Source: Bradyrhizobium ottawaense | Lineage (GTDB): Bacteria; Pseudomonadota; Alphaproteobacteria; Rhizobiales; Xanthobacteraceae | NCBI RefSeq assembly: GCF_002278135.3 | Contig: NZ_CP029425.2 | Coordinates: 4,378,001-4,442,000, forward strand | Length of the DNA stretch: 64,000 nucleotides | Direction: 5' to 3' | Shown: one piece after another, positions 9,423 through 18,823 of the stretch | How positions within the stretch are numbered: the stretch's first letter is position 1 | Layout: the number at the start of each line of letters is the position of its first letter | Notes under the pieces: model-generated | Told to the model about the DNA's origin: nothing | Databases searched by the model: none | What the model saw: the letters and a program-made list of their open reading frames with translations, nothing else | Position numbers and translations under genes: made by a program

Positions 9423-11819
9423 TCAGATGCCTGTCGAGGCTTCGATTTTCGTTGAATCATTGGTCTTTTCAGCGGCCTCTTTGGTTTCGGCCGCCAGCTC
9501 TTTTGTTTCCTGCGCCGGGTCCTTGACAGGAGCGCCGGCCTGCTCGCCGGTTGCTTCCTTGACCGCGGCCGCCGGGGCCTGCTCGGCTCCCTCGGACTTC
9601 GCGGGTTGCCCGGAGATCGCAAAGCGCATCCGCATCCAGGCACCGCGCTGGCCCTCGCGGAAGTCGGAAGCATCTTTCAGCTCGATGCGTCCGCCATGGT
9701 CTTCCAGCACGCGGCCGACGATCGCAAGGCCAAGGCCGGTGCCCTTGGCGCGCGTCGTGACATAGGGCTCGAGCAGCCGCGAGCGCGCGACCTTGGGCAG
9801 GCCGATACCGTTGTCGATGACGTCGATCAGCACGTCCTCGCCCTGACGCGACACCACGACGTCGATATGACCTTTGCCGAGCTCCTCCGGCGGCACCTGC
9901 TCGATCGCTTCGGTGGCGTTCTTGACGATGTTGGTGACCGCCTGCGAGATCAGCCGCCGGTCGAACTGGGCGCGGAGCGGATCCTCTTTGAATTCGGCCT
10001 CGATATCGATCTCGGGATGGGCGACCTTCATCAGGAACACGGCCTGCCGCACGGCGTCGGCGACGTCCTCGCCCTCCATCACCGGTTTCGGCATCCGTGC
10101 AAAGCGCGAGAACTCGTCGACCATGCGGCGGATATCGTCGACCTGGCGCACGATGGTGTCGGTGCACTGCTCGAAGATCTGCTTGTCCTTGGCCTCTGTG
10201 ATGCCCTTGCCGAACTTGCGGCGAATGCGCTCGGCCGAAAGCTGGATCGGCGTCAGCGGGTTCTTGATCTCATGCGCGATGCGCCGCGCCACGTCGCCCC
10301 AGGCCGAGGTGCGCTGCGCCGAGACCAGCTCGGTGATGTCGTCGAGCGTGATGATGTAGCTGTCATGCGGCTGGTTCTTCTCGGCGCTGACGCGGACCGA
10401 GAGATTGCGCTCGGTGCCGTCGCGGGTGATCGTGATCTGGCCCTGCACCAGACGCTGGCTCCCTTCCCGCGCCGCCTTCATCATCTCGTCCAGCTCGGGC
10501 AGCACGTCGGAGAGCGGATGACCAAGCGTCTCCGATTCGGCGTGCCCGATCAGCTTCTCGGCCGAGCGGTTCAAAATGCCGACGCTGCCGGAGGTGTCGA
10601 CGCCGATGATGCCGGCGCTTGCGGAGGACAGCACCGCTTCGATGAAGCGGCGGCGGCTGTCGATCAGGTCGCTGGCGTTGACGAGCTCGTCGCGCTGGCT
10701 GCGCAATTCCTGCGTCATCTTGTTGAAGGTCTCGCCTAGCTGGGCGAGATCGCCTTCCGACTGGTGCACCGGCACCTGGACATGGAGGTCGCCGGTCGAG
10801 ACCGTGTGGGCCGCGTTCATCAGCCGCCGGATCGGCGAGACCAGTGAATTGGCGAAGTTCAGGCCGATCAGCACCGAGGCCATCAGGATGGTCAGCGCGA
10901 TCACGGCGAACATCAGCGCGAAGGCAACCTGGATTCCGAGCCTGCGCGACTCGATCTGGGCGTATTCGGCGACGCTGACCTCGGTCTGCTTGAGCTGATT
11001 GACGACATTGGGATCAAGCGGACGGGCGACATAGAGGAAGGTGTCGCTGAAGGCGCGCAGCCGGATCACGGCGGCCACGAAGCTCGCATCGGGAAGGACC
11101 GCGATCTCGGGCTCGGACTCGTTGACGTTGCTGAGGAAGTCGGACGCGGGCGGTGAATAGGCGAGCCGCATGCCGGTGTCGGCGGATTCCAGGATGTTGG
11201 TGTTCTTGTCGATGATCATCGCGCCCGGCAGGTTGCGGGAACTGGCGCTGGCGCTCAGCATCTCCCGGAACGAGCGGCGATCCTGGTCATAGAGCGGCCG
11301 GGCATGCGCGATGTCGTTGGCCATGCCGAGAATGTCGCCGCGGATCAGCTGCGCATGGTCCTGCATATAGGCCCGCGCGATCGTCAGCGAATTCTGGATC
11401 ACCTCCTTGGTCGGGCCGGAGAACAGCCGGTCGAGGCCGCGTTCGATGGTGACGTTGGCGACGACGGCGACCAGCACCGCCGGCAGCACCGCCACGATCG
11501 AGAACAGGCTGACGATCTGGACATGGAGCCGCGCCGCCGCCCTGCCCCGCCGCCGCGCCAGGATCAGCTGCCAGAGCTCTCGGACGATGATTCCGACCAG
11601 CAGCAGGATCGTGGCCGCGTTGATCAGGTAGATCGAGCGGACCACCGCCGGCGTCGGCTCGATCGTGGTCAGGCCGGTCAGAACCAGGAAGGTCAGGAAG
11701 GCCGAGAGCAGCGCCAGCGCCACGGCAAAGGGCGCCAGCCAGCGCCGCGCCGACCAACGCCGGGGCTCTTCCGCTGGGGCCGTGTCAAAGTGTGCGGCCG
11801 AGGTGTCTGCGCTGGTCAT
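9423..11819 (-). CDS. ntrY: sensor histidine kinase NtrY
   Basis: A 798-residue inner-membrane kinase. Three to four membrane helices lie in the first 130 residues and another near residue 300 after a periplasmic sensor region; then come HAMP (about 320-375), PAS (about 385-480), the dimerisation helix with the phospho-acceptor His ([19 protein letters not shown]) and the ATPase domain with the N box and the GTGLGLAIV G box. The last ~60 residues form an Ala/Glu/Lys-rich tail (repeated AAETKEAAEK-like units) beyond the kinase core, an addition I cannot assign. It forms a two-gene unit with ntrX. Confidence 0.95.
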   Translation of the reverse strand: MTSADTSAAHFDTAPAEEPRRWSARRWLAPFAVALALLSAFLTFLVLTGLTTIEPTPAVVRSIYLINAATILLLVGIIVRELWQLILARRRGRAAARLHVQIVSLFSIVAVLPAVLVAVVANVTIERGLDRLFSGPTKEVIQNSLTIARAYMQDHAQLIRGDILGMANDIAHARPLYDQDRRSFREMLSASASSRNLPGAMIIDKNTNILESADTGMRLAYSPPASDFLSNVNESEPEIAVLPDASFVAAVIRLRAFSDTFLYVARPLDPNVVNQLKQTEVSVAEYAQIESRRLGIQVAFALMFAVIALTILMASVLIGLNFANSLVSPIRRLMNAAHTVSTGDLHVQVPVHQSEGDLAQLGETFNKMTQELRSQRDELVNASDLIDSRRRFIEAVLSSASAGIIGVDTSGSVGILNRSAEKLIGHAESETLGHPLSDVLPELDEMMKAAREGSQRLVQGQITITRDGTERNLSVRVSAEKNQPHDSYIITLDDITELVSAQRTSAWGDVARRIAHEIKNPLTPIQLSAERIRRKFGKGITEAKDKQIFEQCTDTIVRQVDDIRRMVDEFSRFARMPKPVMEGEDVADAVRQAVFLMKVAHPEIDIEAEFKEDPLRAQFDRRLISQAVTNIVKNATEAIEQVPPEELGKGHIDVVVSRQGEDVLIDVIDNGIGLPKVARSRLLEPYVTTRAKGTGLGLAIVGRVLEDHGGRIELKDASDFREGQRGAWMRMRFAISGQPAKSEGAEQAPAAAVKEATGEQAGAPVKDPAQETKELAAETKEAAEKTNDSTKIEASTGI

Positions 11820-11881
11820 TCCGGCAATGGTGGTGCTGAAAACGGGTCCGCGATGGGCGGATACTGATGTATTCGTACCAC

Positions 11882-11903
11882 ATTGTTGCCGAATTGCGAC
11901 AAT
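11882..11903. promoter_or_regulatory. imperfect palindrome upstream of ntrY
   Basis: ATTGTTGC-CGAATT-GCGACAAT, arms matching at 7 of 8 positions, 63 bp upstream of the ntrY start. Position fits an operator or activator site for ntrYX. No regulator is known to me for this sequence. Confidence 0.3.
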
Positions 11904-12046
11904 TCCGCGGCGCCGCCGCCGCGGCGGAGCGGCGCATCCACAGCTCTGGCGGTGCGTGTCGTGATCTGATCGGTCAGCAATCGTACCGTCTCTGGACGGA
12001 ATTGGACAAAGGCACCGGCATCGTCATTCGCGAACGAGGGTGAGCC

Positions 12047-12060
12047 TTGACGCAGATCAA
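12047..12060. promoter_or_regulatory. FixK/FNR-type box upstream of the CoA-transferase genes
   Basis: TTGA-CGCAGA-TCAA fits the FixK2/FNR pattern TTG(A/C)-N6-(T/G)CAA exactly. A class II activator site is centred about 41.5 bp before the transcript start, which would put that start near 12095 and leave a leader of about 23 nt before the ATG at 12118. A matching box lies at 18702-18715. Confidence 0.7.
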
Positions 12061-12117
12061 GGGTGCGCGGTGGCCGCTCGCGCCAATGTGGCTCATTGCC
12101 CGACCGGAGTTCCGCCC

Positions 12118-12765
12118 ATGAAGGCTGTGGCCGTTGAAGAAGCCGTTGCGATGATTCCCGCTGGCGCCAGCGTGATGGTCGGCGGCTTCATGGGCATTGG
12201 AACACCGGAGCGCTTGCTCGATGAACTGGTCCGGCAGCAGAAGACCGGATTGTCGGTGATCTGCAACGATGCCGCACTACCGGGTAAAGGCGTCGGCAAG
12301 TTGTTTGACGCATCGCTCGTGTCGCGTCTGACCGCGACGCATATCGGGCTCAATCCCAAGGCCCAGCAGCAGATGCTGGCGAACCAGATCGAGGTCGATC
12401 TCGTGCCGCAAGGCACCCTCGTCGAGCGCATCCGGGCCGGTGGTTGCGGCCTGGGCGGCGTCCTGACGCCGACCGGCGTCGGTACCGTTGTCGCCGAAGG
12501 CAAGCGAGAGATCGAGATCGAGGGCAAGCCGTTCCTGCTGGAGACGGCGTTGACGGCGCAATACGCGCTGCTCCACGCGTTTCTCGCCGACCATCTCGGC
12601 AATCTCGCTTATGCGCTGACCGCACGCAATTTCAACCCGATCATGGCGATGGCGGCCGATACGGTGATCGTGACAGCCGAGCACATCGTACCAGTCGGCG
12701 TGATCGCGCCCGACCATGTCATGACGCCGGCGCCGCTCGTCGATTACCTCGTTATGAACGGGTGA
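12118..12765 (+). CDS. atoD: CoA-transferase subunit A (acetate/acetoacetate type)
   Basis: The 215-residue product has the CoA-transferase subunit A pattern VMVGGFMGIGTPERLLDELV (residues about 20-39) and the GGVLTPTGVGT loop. With subunit B it swaps CoA between acetyl-CoA and acetoacetate or short fatty acids. The ATG at 12118 is preferred because a GGAG lies 8 nt upstream and because the FixK-type box at 12047-12060 would fall inside a longer frame starting at 12040. The stop precedes subunit B by 3 bp. The exact substrate is inferred only from family. Confidence 0.88.
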   Translation: MKAVAVEEAVAMIPAGASVMVGGFMGIGTPERLLDELVRQQKTGLSVICNDAALPGKGVGKLFDASLVSRLTATHIGLNPKAQQQMLANQIEVDLVPQGTLVERIRAGGCGLGGVLTPTGVGTVVAEGKREIEIEGKPFLLETALTAQYALLHAFLADHLGNLAYALTARNFNPIMAMAADTVIVTAEHIVPVGVIAPDHVMTPAPLVDYLVMNG

Positions 12766-12768
12766 CCC

Positions 12769-13419
12769 ATGGACCCGCAGATCATTATCGCCCGCCGCGT
12801 CGCCAGGGAGCTCCGCGAGGGCAACCTCGTCAACCTCGGCATCGGCATCCCGACGCTGGTTGCGAACTACGTGCCCTCCGATCTCAAGGTTTTCTTTCAA
12901 TCGGAGAACGGCCTGATCGGCACCGGGCCCATTCCCGAGCCGGGAATGGCGCATCCGCTCCTGACGGACGCCGGCGGACGCCCGATCAGCGCGCTGCCGG
13001 GAGCCAGCACATTCGACAGCGCGATGTCGTTCGGGTTGATCCGCGGCGGCCATGTCGACGTCACCGTGCTCGGCGGCCTCCAAGTCGACGCGCAGGGCCG
13101 CCTCGCCAACTGGATGATCCCCGGCAAGATGGTGCCCGGCATGGGTGGGGCGATGGACCTCGTCAGCGGTGCCAGGCGGGTGATCGTCGCCATGCAGCAC
13201 GCGGCCAAGGGCAAGTCGAAGATCGTCGCCAAATGCACCCTGCCCCTGACCTCGGCGCGGTCGGTCGATCTCGTCGTCACGGACTTGGCCGTGATCGGCT
13301 TCTCCGGCGGCAAGGCGACGCTGCTGGAGACCGCGCCCGGGGTCAGTGTCGGCGACGTCATGGCGCTCACGGAAGCCGAGCTGGCTGTTCCCGACAACGT
13401 CCCGGAAATGAACGTCTGA
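12769..13419 (+). CDS. atoA: CoA-transferase subunit B (acetate/acetoacetate type)
   Basis: The 216-residue subunit contains the active-site motif SENGLIG (residues about 45-51), where the Glu forms the covalent CoA thioester, and the glycine-rich IRGGHVDVTVLGGLQVD. It starts 3 bp after subunit A and ends 13 bp before the convergent end of fabI. Together the pair probably handles acetoacetyl-CoA or other short acyl-CoA from polyhydroxybutyrate turnover, in keeping with the low-oxygen operon that faces it. Confidence 0.92.
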   Translation: MDPQIIIARRVARELREGNLVNLGIGIPTLVANYVPSDLKVFFQSENGLIGTGPIPEPGMAHPLLTDAGGRPISALPGASTFDSAMSFGLIRGGHVDVTVLGGLQVDAQGRLANWMIPGKMVPGMGGAMDLVSGARRVIVAMQHAAKGKSKIVAKCTLPLTSARSVDLVVTDLAVIGFSGGKATLLETAPGVSVGDVMALTEAELAVPDNVPEMNV

Positions 13420-13432
13420 TCCGTCGGCGGCC

Positions 13433-14221
13433 TCAATCGATGATGTGATAGCCGCCGTCGATGTAGAGCACGCCGCCCGTGATCAGCTTGGCGCCGTCGA
13501 GCGCGAGGAACGCGGTGGCATTCCCGACATCGTCGATGCTGACGAGACTGCGCGCCGGCGCCTTCGACTGCGCCTTGTCCATGAGCTCATCGAACTCGGG
13601 AATCCCCGAAGCCGCGCGGGTGGCTAGCGGACCCGGCGAGATCGCGTGCACGCGGATGCCCTTCGGGCCGAGCTCCGCGGCGATATAGCGGACCGAGGCT
13701 TCCAGCGCGGCTTTCGCGACACCCATCACGTTGTAATTCTCCACCACCATCTGGCTGCCGTAATAGGTCATGGTGAAAAGCGTGCCGCCGTTCTTCATCA
13801 GCGGCTCGGCGAGATGAGCCATCCGCAAGAACGACCAGCACGAGACGTCCATGGTCTTGAGGAAGCCGTCACGGCCGACGTCGACGACACGGCCGTGCAG
13901 CGCTTCCTTCGGCGAGAAGGCTATGGAATGAAGCATGAAATCGAGCTGCCCCCATTCCGACGCGATGCGCTCGAACACCGCCTCGGTCTGCCCTTCGGCC
14001 ATCACGTCCAGCGGCATGAAGATCGGCGCTTCCACCGCCTGCGCCAGCGGCTGGACATGCTTCTTGGCGCGGTCGTTCAGATAGGTCACCGCGAGATCAG
14101 CACCGAGCGCACGAAACGCGCGCGCGCATCCCCAGGCGATCGACTGGTCGTTGGCGATGCCGACGATCAGTCCCTTCTTTCCCTTCAGGGCGACCTTGCT
14201 GTCCGGAAATACTGGGATCAT
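13433..14221 (-). CDS. fabI: enoyl-ACP reductase FabI-type
   Basis: A 262-residue short-chain dehydrogenase that reduces enoyl-ACP with NAD(P)H in the cytosol. The nucleotide loop [17 protein letters not shown] and the divergent FabI catalytic set Tyr-x6-Lys ([14 protein letters not shown], residues about 158-171) are clear; the C-terminal GGYHIID is as expected. The start overlaps the ackA stop (ATGA, 14218-14221). As the last gene of a pta-ackA operon it is probably a second, condition-specific FabI rather than the housekeeping copy, but that is inference from context. Confidence 0.92.
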   Translation of the reverse strand: MIPVFPDSKVALKGKKGLIVGIANDQSIAWGCARAFRALGADLAVTYLNDRAKKHVQPLAQAVEAPIFMPLDVMAEGQTEAVFERIASEWGQLDFMLHSIAFSPKEALHGRVVDVGRDGFLKTMDVSCWSFLRMAHLAEPLMKNGGTLFTMTYYGSQMVVENYNVMGVAKAALEASVRYIAAELGPKGIRVHAISPGPLATRAASGIPEFDELMDKAQSKAPARSLVSIDDVGNATAFLALDGAKLITGGVLYIDGGYHIID

Positions 14222-15433
14222 GACACCCTCTTAGGTCTCGTGTTGATCAACTGACCGTCCATCAATAGCGATAGCGTGTGCTGTGCGATCATCAGCTCCT
14301 CGTCGGTCGGAATGACGTAGACGGGGACGCGGCTGTCGGCTGCCGAGATCAGGGGCGCATGGTGGGCGTTCTCACCGGCATCGAGGCGGACGCCGAGCCA
14401 ACCGAGCTGCTCGGCGATACGTGCGCGGATCGATGCCGAGTTCTCCCCGATGCCGGCAGTGAAGACGAAGGCATCCAGGCCCTGCAAGGCGGCAGCCAGC
14501 ATGCCCGCGTTGAGGCCGATCCGGTAGACGAAATGCTCGATTGCGAGCCGCGCACGCGGGTCCGTGCTAGCTTCCAGCTCGCGCATGTCGTTGCTGACGC
14601 CGGAAAGCCCCTTCAGACCGCAGTCCCGATAGAGGAAGTCCTGCACCTTCGCGGCCGGCATGCCCTTCTCGGCGATGAGATAGAGGATGACCCCGGGATC
14701 GATCTGCCCTGGACGCGTTCCCATCGGCAGCCCGTCGAGCGCCGTGAAGCCCATGGTGCTCTCGACGCTGCGCCCCTCCTTGATCGCGCACATCGAGGCG
14801 CCGCTGCCGAGATGGGCAACGATGACCCGCCCCTTGGCGATCTTGGGCGCCACGCCGGGCAGCGCGCGGGCGATGTATTCGTAGGAGAGCCCGTGAAAGC
14901 CGTAGCGCCGCACACCCTCGGCATAGAGCTGCTGCGGAATCGCGTAGTGATCGGCGACGAGATCATGCGTGCGGTGAAATGCCGTGTCGAAGCACGCCAC
15001 CTGCGGCAGCCCAGGGAAATTCGCGAGCAGCGAGCGGATCGGCGCGAGATTGTGCGGCTTGATGCAGCGGCGCCAAGTCGACAAGGCGTTCGAGGCGGGA
15101 GACGACGCCGTGGTCGATCAGGACCGGGCGGACATGGTCCGGCCCGCCATGAACGACGCGATGACCGACCGCGATCGGCGTAATCCGGAGCTCGTCGCGC
15201 AGCCAGTTGCCGGCAACCGACATGGCGGCGGGCACATCGGGCACAACTTCAACCGAATAGGCGCGATCGGCCAGCGCATCGCCGCTCGCACCGCTGGCGC
15301 GCAGGCGCGGGCGGCTGCCGATGCCGTCCATTTGTCCCTTGATCTGACGCCGGAGCGCACCGTCGCCCAATGCCGAATAGACCTGAAACTTGACGCTCGA
15401 AGAACCGGCATTGACGACCAGGATCTTGTCCAT
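14218..15433 (-). pseudogene. ackA: acetate kinase, disrupted by a one-base frameshift
   Basis: Acetate kinase makes ATP from acetyl phosphate. The N-terminal part starts at 15433 (MDKILVVNAGSSSVKF) and reads correctly to [12 protein letters not shown]. The rest of the enzyme ([18 protein letters not shown] and on to the C-terminus at 14218) is in another frame. Family sequences read APLHQPHNLAPI with no break; the DNA here has one extra base at about 15058 (minus strand CAA-G-CCG). Without it a full-length ~404-residue kinase would result, with normal motifs. Either this is a genuine null allele or a base-call error. It sits between pta (5 bp gap) and fabI (ATGA overlap), so downstream coupling would survive only through re-initiation. 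Confidence 0.88.
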
Positions 15434-15438
15434 GGCGA

Positions 15439-16398
15439 TCACGCGGCCACTGACGGCGCCTTCTGGCGCCGGGCGTGCGCGTAGAGCGCCGCCACAGCAC
15501 AGGAGGCCATGCGCGCACGCGGCGTATCGGCGCGCGACGTCAGGACGACGGGTACCCGCGCGCCAAGGACAATGCCGGCACCATCCGCCTTGGCGAAATA
15601 GGCGAGATTCTTGGCCAGCATGTTGCCGGACTCCAGATCTGGAACGACCAGGATCTGTGCACGACCGGCGACCTCGGACTCGATGCCCTTGATGCGTGCC
15701 GCTTCCGGGTCGATGGCGTTGTCGAACGCCAGGGGACCGTCGAGCACGCCACCGGTGATCTGGCCGCGATCGGCCATCTTGCAGAGGGCGGCGGCTTCGA
15801 TGGTCGACGGAATTTTGGACGTCACGGTCTCGACCGCCGACAGGATCGCCACGCGCGGCGTTCGGCCAAAGCCGGCCTGATTGTAGAGGTCGATCGCGTT
15901 CTGGATGATGTCGCGCTTGGCATCGAGATCGGGAAAGATATTGATCGCGGCGTCGGTGACGAAAATCGTCTCGGCATAAGTCGGCACATCCATGACAAAG
16001 ACATGGCTGATGCGCCGATCCGTGCGCAGGCCGCCGGTCTTTGCCGTGACCGCGCGCATCAACTCGTCGGTGTGAAGGCTGCCCTTCATCAACAGCTCGC
16101 CTCTGGCGGCCTGGATGAGCTCGACGCCCTTGGCCGCGGCGTCGTCACTATGGGCGGCATGCACGATCTCGAAGCTTGATATGTCCAGATCGAACCTCGC
16201 GGCGGTGTCCCTGATCTTCCCTTCCGGCCCGACCAGGATCGGCCGGATGATCCCCGCGCTGGCGCTGTCGATCGTCCCGCGTAGCGAAGTCTCGTCGCAG
16301 GGGTGCACGACCACGGTCGGTGTCGGAGGCGCAGCCCTCGCCGCCGCGATCAGCCGGTCGTACTTGCCGCCGGTTTCGTGCGTCATATCGGCCGACAT
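15439..16398 (-). CDS. pta: phosphate acetyl/butyryltransferase
   Basis: The 319-residue protein is of the short PTA_PTB class, which exchanges CoA and phosphate on acetyl or butyryl groups. Landmarks are VVHPCDETSLRGTIDSA in the N-terminal part, MKGSLHTDELMRAV, VFVMDVP and the C-terminal NLAYFAKADGAGIVLGA. Coupled to acetate kinase it would turn acetyl-CoA into acetate and ATP. It follows the DUF3141 gene by 29 bp and precedes ackA by 5 bp on the minus strand. The start could also be the Met at 16386. The partner kinase is frameshifted here. Confidence 0.92.
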   Translation of the reverse strand: MSADMTHETGGKYDRLIAAARAAPPTPTVVVHPCDETSLRGTIDSASAGIIRPILVGPEGKIRDTAARFDLDISSFEIVHAAHSDDAAAKGVELIQAARGELLMKGSLHTDELMRAVTAKTGGLRTDRRISHVFVMDVPTYAETIFVTDAAINIFPDLDAKRDIIQNAIDLYNQAGFGRTPRVAILSAVETVTSKIPSTIEAAALCKMADRGQITGGVLDGPLAFDNAIDPEAARIKGIESEVAGRAQILVVPDLESGNMLAKNLAYFAKADGAGIVLGARVPVVLTSRADTPRARMASCAVAALYAHARRQKAPSVAA

Positions 16399-16427
16399 GA
16401 GGTCACTCCCGCTTTCGCCAAACTGCG

Positions 16428-18644
16428 CTACGACGCTCTTGCCTGAGGATCGAATGGCGCGACGTTCGACGTCATCTCGCCCTCTCCGTCCAGGCCAAAC
16501 AACTCGGCGACTCGCCTCAGGCGATTGGCGCGCTCGCCGGTGATGTCCGCGCTTGCCGAGAGCACCTCGCGCATCGCCGCGAAGGCCGCGCGCCGCCGGT
16601 TCATGTCCTCGGGCAACAACCTTGGAATGGCCGCCACGGCGCCCTCGCGGTCGAGCAGCAGCATGAAGAACTGCTCGCGTACCAGCATCTTGAATTCGGA
16701 CAGGGTCATCCGGGAGCCGGCATGGTCGCGCCTGACCTGGCGCAGCGCCTCGATGCTGCGCTCGTCCAACATGCCGCGCGCGGAGCCGACATAGAGCAGC
16801 GCGCGGATAGCAGCCTCTCGCAGGCCGCCGTCACCAATCTTCGCCCTCAACTCCGCAATCCTGCTTTCGAGCATGGCGCGATGCTCGTCCGACATCTCGC
16901 GGCGCCGTGTCGGCACGGCGTTGGGGTCGATGCCGACCGCGGCCTGGAGCGCAGGTGAGCCATAGACGTTGAGGAAGAGGGTCTCGCTCAGCGCCTCCTG
17001 GGCATCGCGCCAGCTATCGAGCGCATGCACAATCTGCTTCGACACCTGCTCCTGGAAGGCCAGGAACGGATTGTCCTGCGATACCGGCCTGCGCTTCTCT
17101 TCGGCGCGATCGGCCGCCGCCTTCACCATGGACATCCATGGATTCTGACTGCTGAAAGCCTCATATTGCATTCGCAGCGGATGCATGCCGCGCGCCCAGT
17201 TGGCCGCCTCTGGCGTCACCATCTTCTTGATCCAGGGCTGCACGAATTTCTGATAGGCTGCAAGATTGAGCTCCGAGATGCGCTTGGCGGTGGCGAACCG
17301 CCGCTCGTCCTCGGGGGAATTGCCGCCCATGGCCCGGATGTCGCCGAGCGTACGGGCCTCGCAACGCATTACCCATTGTCCCGTTGCAAGGTCGGCGTTG
17401 AGCGTCTCGCTGCCCCTCGCCTCGAACGTCGCCTCGTAGAGCCCGGGCGGGAGCACGTCGATCAGGTCGATGTTGCTGGAGAATTCGGCATGCTCCTTGT
17501 TGGCGACGCCGCCGGACACGAAGATCCCGAGATGACCGATGCTTTCGTGAATGGTGTAAACGATGGTCTGGCCATATGCCCTGATCTCATCGACGTCGGC
17601 GTAGCAGTCGAGAATCCAGTCCAGCGCCTGCTGCGGCGGGGTGACGTTGTCGCCCTTGGAGCAGAACACCACGATCGGCGAGCGGATATTGCGCAGGTCG
17701 ACCTTCTCCCCGTCCGACATTTCGATCCGGCCAGCGGCGAGGTTGTTGCCGATGAACAGTTCGTCGACGATGAACTGGATCTCTTCGGCATTGAGGTTGA
17801 CGTGACCGCCCCACCATCGCTCGAAGTCCAGATAACGGTCGGCCTCGGTGTCGACTTTGGAATAGACGTTGTATTGCTTGGTCCAGAGCGTGTTCGAGGG
17901 GTTCTGGTTCTCGAAATTCTGCACCAGCCAGGCGCCGTCGAACTTGCCGGCACCGAGATCGCTCGTCAGCGCCGTCAGCCAGCTTCCGCCCAAGAGGCCG
18001 CCGGAATAGCGCATCGGATATTTGCCATGGACGCCCGCCCAATAAGCGAGCGGCGCGCCGGCGATGATCAGCGGTCCGAACAGCTCCGGCCTTAGCGACG
18101 CCAGGATCATGATCGCCCAGCCGGCCTGACAATTGCCGATGACGCAAGGCTTGCCGTCGGCGTCGGGGTGACGGCTGATGACAGTTTCAAGAAACTTCGC
18201 TTCGGCTCGCGCAATGCGCTCGATCGTCTGGCCGGGCATGGGTTCGGGCAGAAACCCGATGAAGTAGCAGGGATGTCCCGCCTTCATCGCGACACCGATT
18301 TCGCTGTCCGCCTTGAAGCCGCCGATGCCGGGACCATGGCCGGCGCGCGGATCGACGACGACGAACGGCCGCCGCCTCATGTCGATCGCGACATTCTTGG
18401 GCGGGATGATGCGCACGAGCGCGTAGTTGACAGGCTCGTCGAGTTTGCGGCCGTCCGTAATCAACTCGGCGGCATATTGCAGCACATGCGGTGCGGTCTG
18501 CGCGACGTGCTCGCGATATTGGTCGCCGCGCTGTCGCATGATATCCAGAAACAACACGCTCCGCTGTCCGGCATCGACCAGATACTCCACGGCGGAGGTG
18601 ACCAACCCCGACATGGGACCGGCAGGCAGCTTCAGATTTTCCAT
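16428..18644 (-). CDS. DUF3141 protein, PHA-synthase-like alpha/beta hydrolase
   Basis: A 738-residue cytosolic protein. The central region has an alpha/beta hydrolase nucleophile elbow IGNCQAGWA, close to the GxCxG box of class I/III polyhydroxyalkanoate synthases, and a following FGPLIIAGAPLAYWAG strand-turn. The C-terminal ~250 residues are helical and charged. DUF3141 genes are often found with pta, ackA and fabI in Bradyrhizobium and Rhodopseudomonas; the function is not established. I start it at 18644 (MENLKLPAGP): a GAGGT lies 9 nt upstream and the FixK-type box at 18702-18715 then has class II geometry. A longer start at 18680 would place the likely transcript start inside the gene. 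Confidence 0.88.
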   Translation of the reverse strand: MENLKLPAGPMSGLVTSAVEYLVDAGQRSVLFLDIMRQRGDQYREHVAQTAPHVLQYAAELITDGRKLDEPVNYALVRIIPPKNVAIDMRRRPFVVVDPRAGHGPGIGGFKADSEIGVAMKAGHPCYFIGFLPEPMPGQTIERIARAEAKFLETVISRHPDADGKPCVIGNCQAGWAIMILASLRPELFGPLIIAGAPLAYWAGVHGKYPMRYSGGLLGGSWLTALTSDLGAGKFDGAWLVQNFENQNPSNTLWTKQYNVYSKVDTEADRYLDFERWWGGHVNLNAEEIQFIVDELFIGNNLAAGRIEMSDGEKVDLRNIRSPIVVFCSKGDNVTPPQQALDWILDCYADVDEIRAYGQTIVYTIHESIGHLGIFVSGGVANKEHAEFSSNIDLIDVLPPGLYEATFEARGSETLNADLATGQWVMRCEARTLGDIRAMGGNSPEDERRFATAKRISELNLAAYQKFVQPWIKKMVTPEAANWARGMHPLRMQYEAFSSQNPWMSMVKAAADRAEEKRRPVSQDNPFLAFQEQVSKQIVHALDSWRDAQEALSETLFLNVYGSPALQAAVGIDPNAVPTRRREMSDEHRAMLESRIAELRAKIGDGGLREAAIRALLYVGSARGMLDERSIEALRQVRRDHAGSRMTLSEFKMLVREQFFMLLLDREGAVAAIPRLLPEDMNRRRAAFAAMREVLSASADITGERANRLRRVAELFGLDGEGEMTSNVAPFDPQARAS

Positions 18645-18701
18645 CGCAATCTGACCTCGTTGTCGTGCGAGGCCAGTCAAGGAGAGATGTCACCGGCGAC
18701 G

Positions 18702-18715
18702 TTGACATAGGTCAA
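18702..18715. promoter_or_regulatory. FixK/FNR-type box upstream of the DUF3141-pta-ackA-fabI operon
   Basis: TTGAC-ATAG-GTCAA is a perfect palindrome at its arms and fits TTG(A/C)-N6-(T/G)CAA. Its centre is about 41.5 bp from a predicted transcript start near 18667, 22 nt before the ATG at 18644. Being symmetric it could also serve the rightward small ORF at 18824. Confidence 0.75.
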
Positions 18716-18823
18716 CGGTCGGCGGTTCCGGGCATAGCGGACGCCAGAACCTTAGAACCTTCTAGAGGTAGATCGATAATGTCAGACGGGGAACTGTTTC
18801 CGGCCCTTCCGGCTTGACCCGGC

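Noticed and set aside
12040..12117. Longer N-terminus for CoA-transferase subunit A starting at 12040
   Set aside because: It would contain the FixK-type box and has no ribosome site; the ATG at 12118 has a GGAG and matches the family start.
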